Under the pieces are notes generated by a model that did no database searches, was not told where the DNA came from, and was given only the letters and a program-made list of their open reading frames with translations. DNA of 64,000 bases, from contig CM075654.1 of the NCBI GenBank assembly GCA_037953625.1, positions 25,847,501-25,911,500 of the forward strand, given 5' to 3'. Positions 63,208 to 64,000 of this stretch are shown in pieces. This stretch comes from Crotalaria pallida. Lineage: Eukaryota > Streptophyta > Magnoliopsida > Fabales > Fabaceae. Both the position numbers and the translations under genes were made by a program. Numbering within the stretch: position 1 is the stretch's first letter; each line of letters starts with the position of its first letter.

Positions 63208-64000
63208 TGTAACATCCCTGATTTTTAATCCCTAATTAAGTAAAAGTTAATTATAAATTTATTTTATAATTAATTATTTTTATTTAATTTTTGATTAAAA
63301 ATATGTCTGTATGTATGTATTTGGTAAAAGAAAAATCAAAAATGGTTTTTGATAATTAATTTGAAGTGAAAATGTTAGTTTTGCAGTGAAGTCCTTGGGA
63401 AAAGACCTAAATGCAATATTAGAAAGATTTTTGGAGGTAAATAAAATAAAATATAAATTTTTGAAGATTTCAGTCGTGGTAATCGATTACCACAATATAG
63501 TAATCAATTACCATAATGCAGACCAGCCAATGTTGAGGGCATTTATCAATGCCCAAATTACCCAAAATTGACACGAAATCAACCCATGGTCACGTCCTTG
63601 GATGCGTGTCGACATGCATGAGCCATTGATTTGGCTATATAAACTCATTTGTTGATGAATAGAAGTCCATTTTGCCAAATTCTGGAAAACTTCGTGCAGT
63701 TAGGGTTCTTATTTTCGCCTCTCATATTCTCTTTTGATTCTGAACCATAATCCACAAATCATACACGGTTGTGAAGCTCACACCTAGAACTTTACAAAGA
63801 TATAAGAATCGTGAGCTGAGAGTTAGTGTGCAAGAAGAATCGAGTCTCTAAAGTCAAGGCATCAATTCTGCAGAAACCAAAATCTGAACCTTAGAGCTCA
63901 CTTTGATCATCGATTTTGGTAAGCTCCTGTAATCCTTGAGTCTCAAATTTGTTCCATTCTCTTGTCCTTGTTGCAGAGAACAAAACCTAACTATTTTCCC
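63208..64000 (+). repeat. start of a TGTAACATCC-class LTR, running off the window
   Basis: It begins TGTAACATCCCTGATTTTTAATCCC, nearly the same as the start at 2047. It includes a TAATCGATTACC motif at 63480 and probable promoter/leader text (a TATATAAA at 63636-63643). Whether it is a solo LTR or a whole element cannot be seen. Confidence 0.75.

Overview
This window comes from a plant nuclear genome, a eudicot and probably a legume (the legume call is inferred from the style of the LTRs, not proven). It holds one complete host gene with ten coding exons and GT-AG introns, an RH20-type DEAD-box RNA helicase at 37567-45974. Almost everything else is nested transposable elements and their debris. 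There are no bacterial-type operons, CRISPR arrays, tRNA genes or rRNA genes.

Left part (1-9992). An Athila-type LTR fragment on the minus strand (1-692) abuts a truncated LTR of the TGTAACATCC class, typical of chromovirus-like Ty3 elements. A complete 2.9 kb solo LTR (2047-4947, target-site duplication CAACA) follows. Next comes the end of a CACTA transposon with an array of hairpins running up to its terminal CACTAG (4953-5905). Between 6086 and 7256 are minus-strand exon fragments of two unrelated host genes, a UBC8/UBC28-type ubiquitin-conjugating enzyme and an EHD-type dynamin-like ATPase. They kept introns, so they were copied at the DNA level. Their leader is split by a second solo LTR (7257-9550, duplication AGGAG).

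Centre (9993-35410). A single Athila-type Ty3 element with matching 5 bp duplications (ATCGC) has grown to 25.4 kb because two younger elements sit inside it. A Sirevirus-like Ty1/copia element (11614-17461, minus strand) has only gag and no pol, and its LTRs are nearly identical. It sits in the Athila gag. A Tat-lineage Ty3 element (19221-30200) has gag, protease, RT, two RNase H domains and integrase, plus an antisense gene. It sits in the Athila protease. The Athila host element lacks RT and integrase and carries a plant-transposon-type ORF in its 3' half, so it is itself non-autonomous. LTR divergence gives the order Athila oldest, Tat next, copia youngest.

Right-centre (35416-46230). A truncated LTR fragment and a G-rich spacer precede the helicase gene. 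Its promoter has three site II-like TGGGCY motifs and a TATA box. Its long introns carry hAT-type MITEs and RTE LINE remnants, but the reading frame is intact (506 aa).

Right part (46230-64000). A degenerate copia pol is cut into three pieces. The first gap holds a Mutator-like element (47232-51716) with a FAR1-type DNA-binding ORF and, convergent to it, an ORF like the N-terminal region of transposon Ulp1 proteins. The second gap holds a solo LTR (52387-58102, duplication ATTAG), itself hit by a 5'-truncated L1-type LINE (52671-55657). Then follow a palindrome array, a compound microsatellite, and minus-strand exons of a transposon Ulp1 protease next to captured SERK-type leucine-rich-repeat exons. 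The window ends with an Athila-related LTR split by a Sirevirus-type solo LTR (60902-62645, duplication GATTG) and cut short by another TGTAACATCC LTR running off the end.

A recurring feature is that LTRs of unrelated families each carry a dense cluster of short dyad-symmetric motifs: CGCY-NN-RGCG, TAATCGATTA, or longer CpG hairpins.
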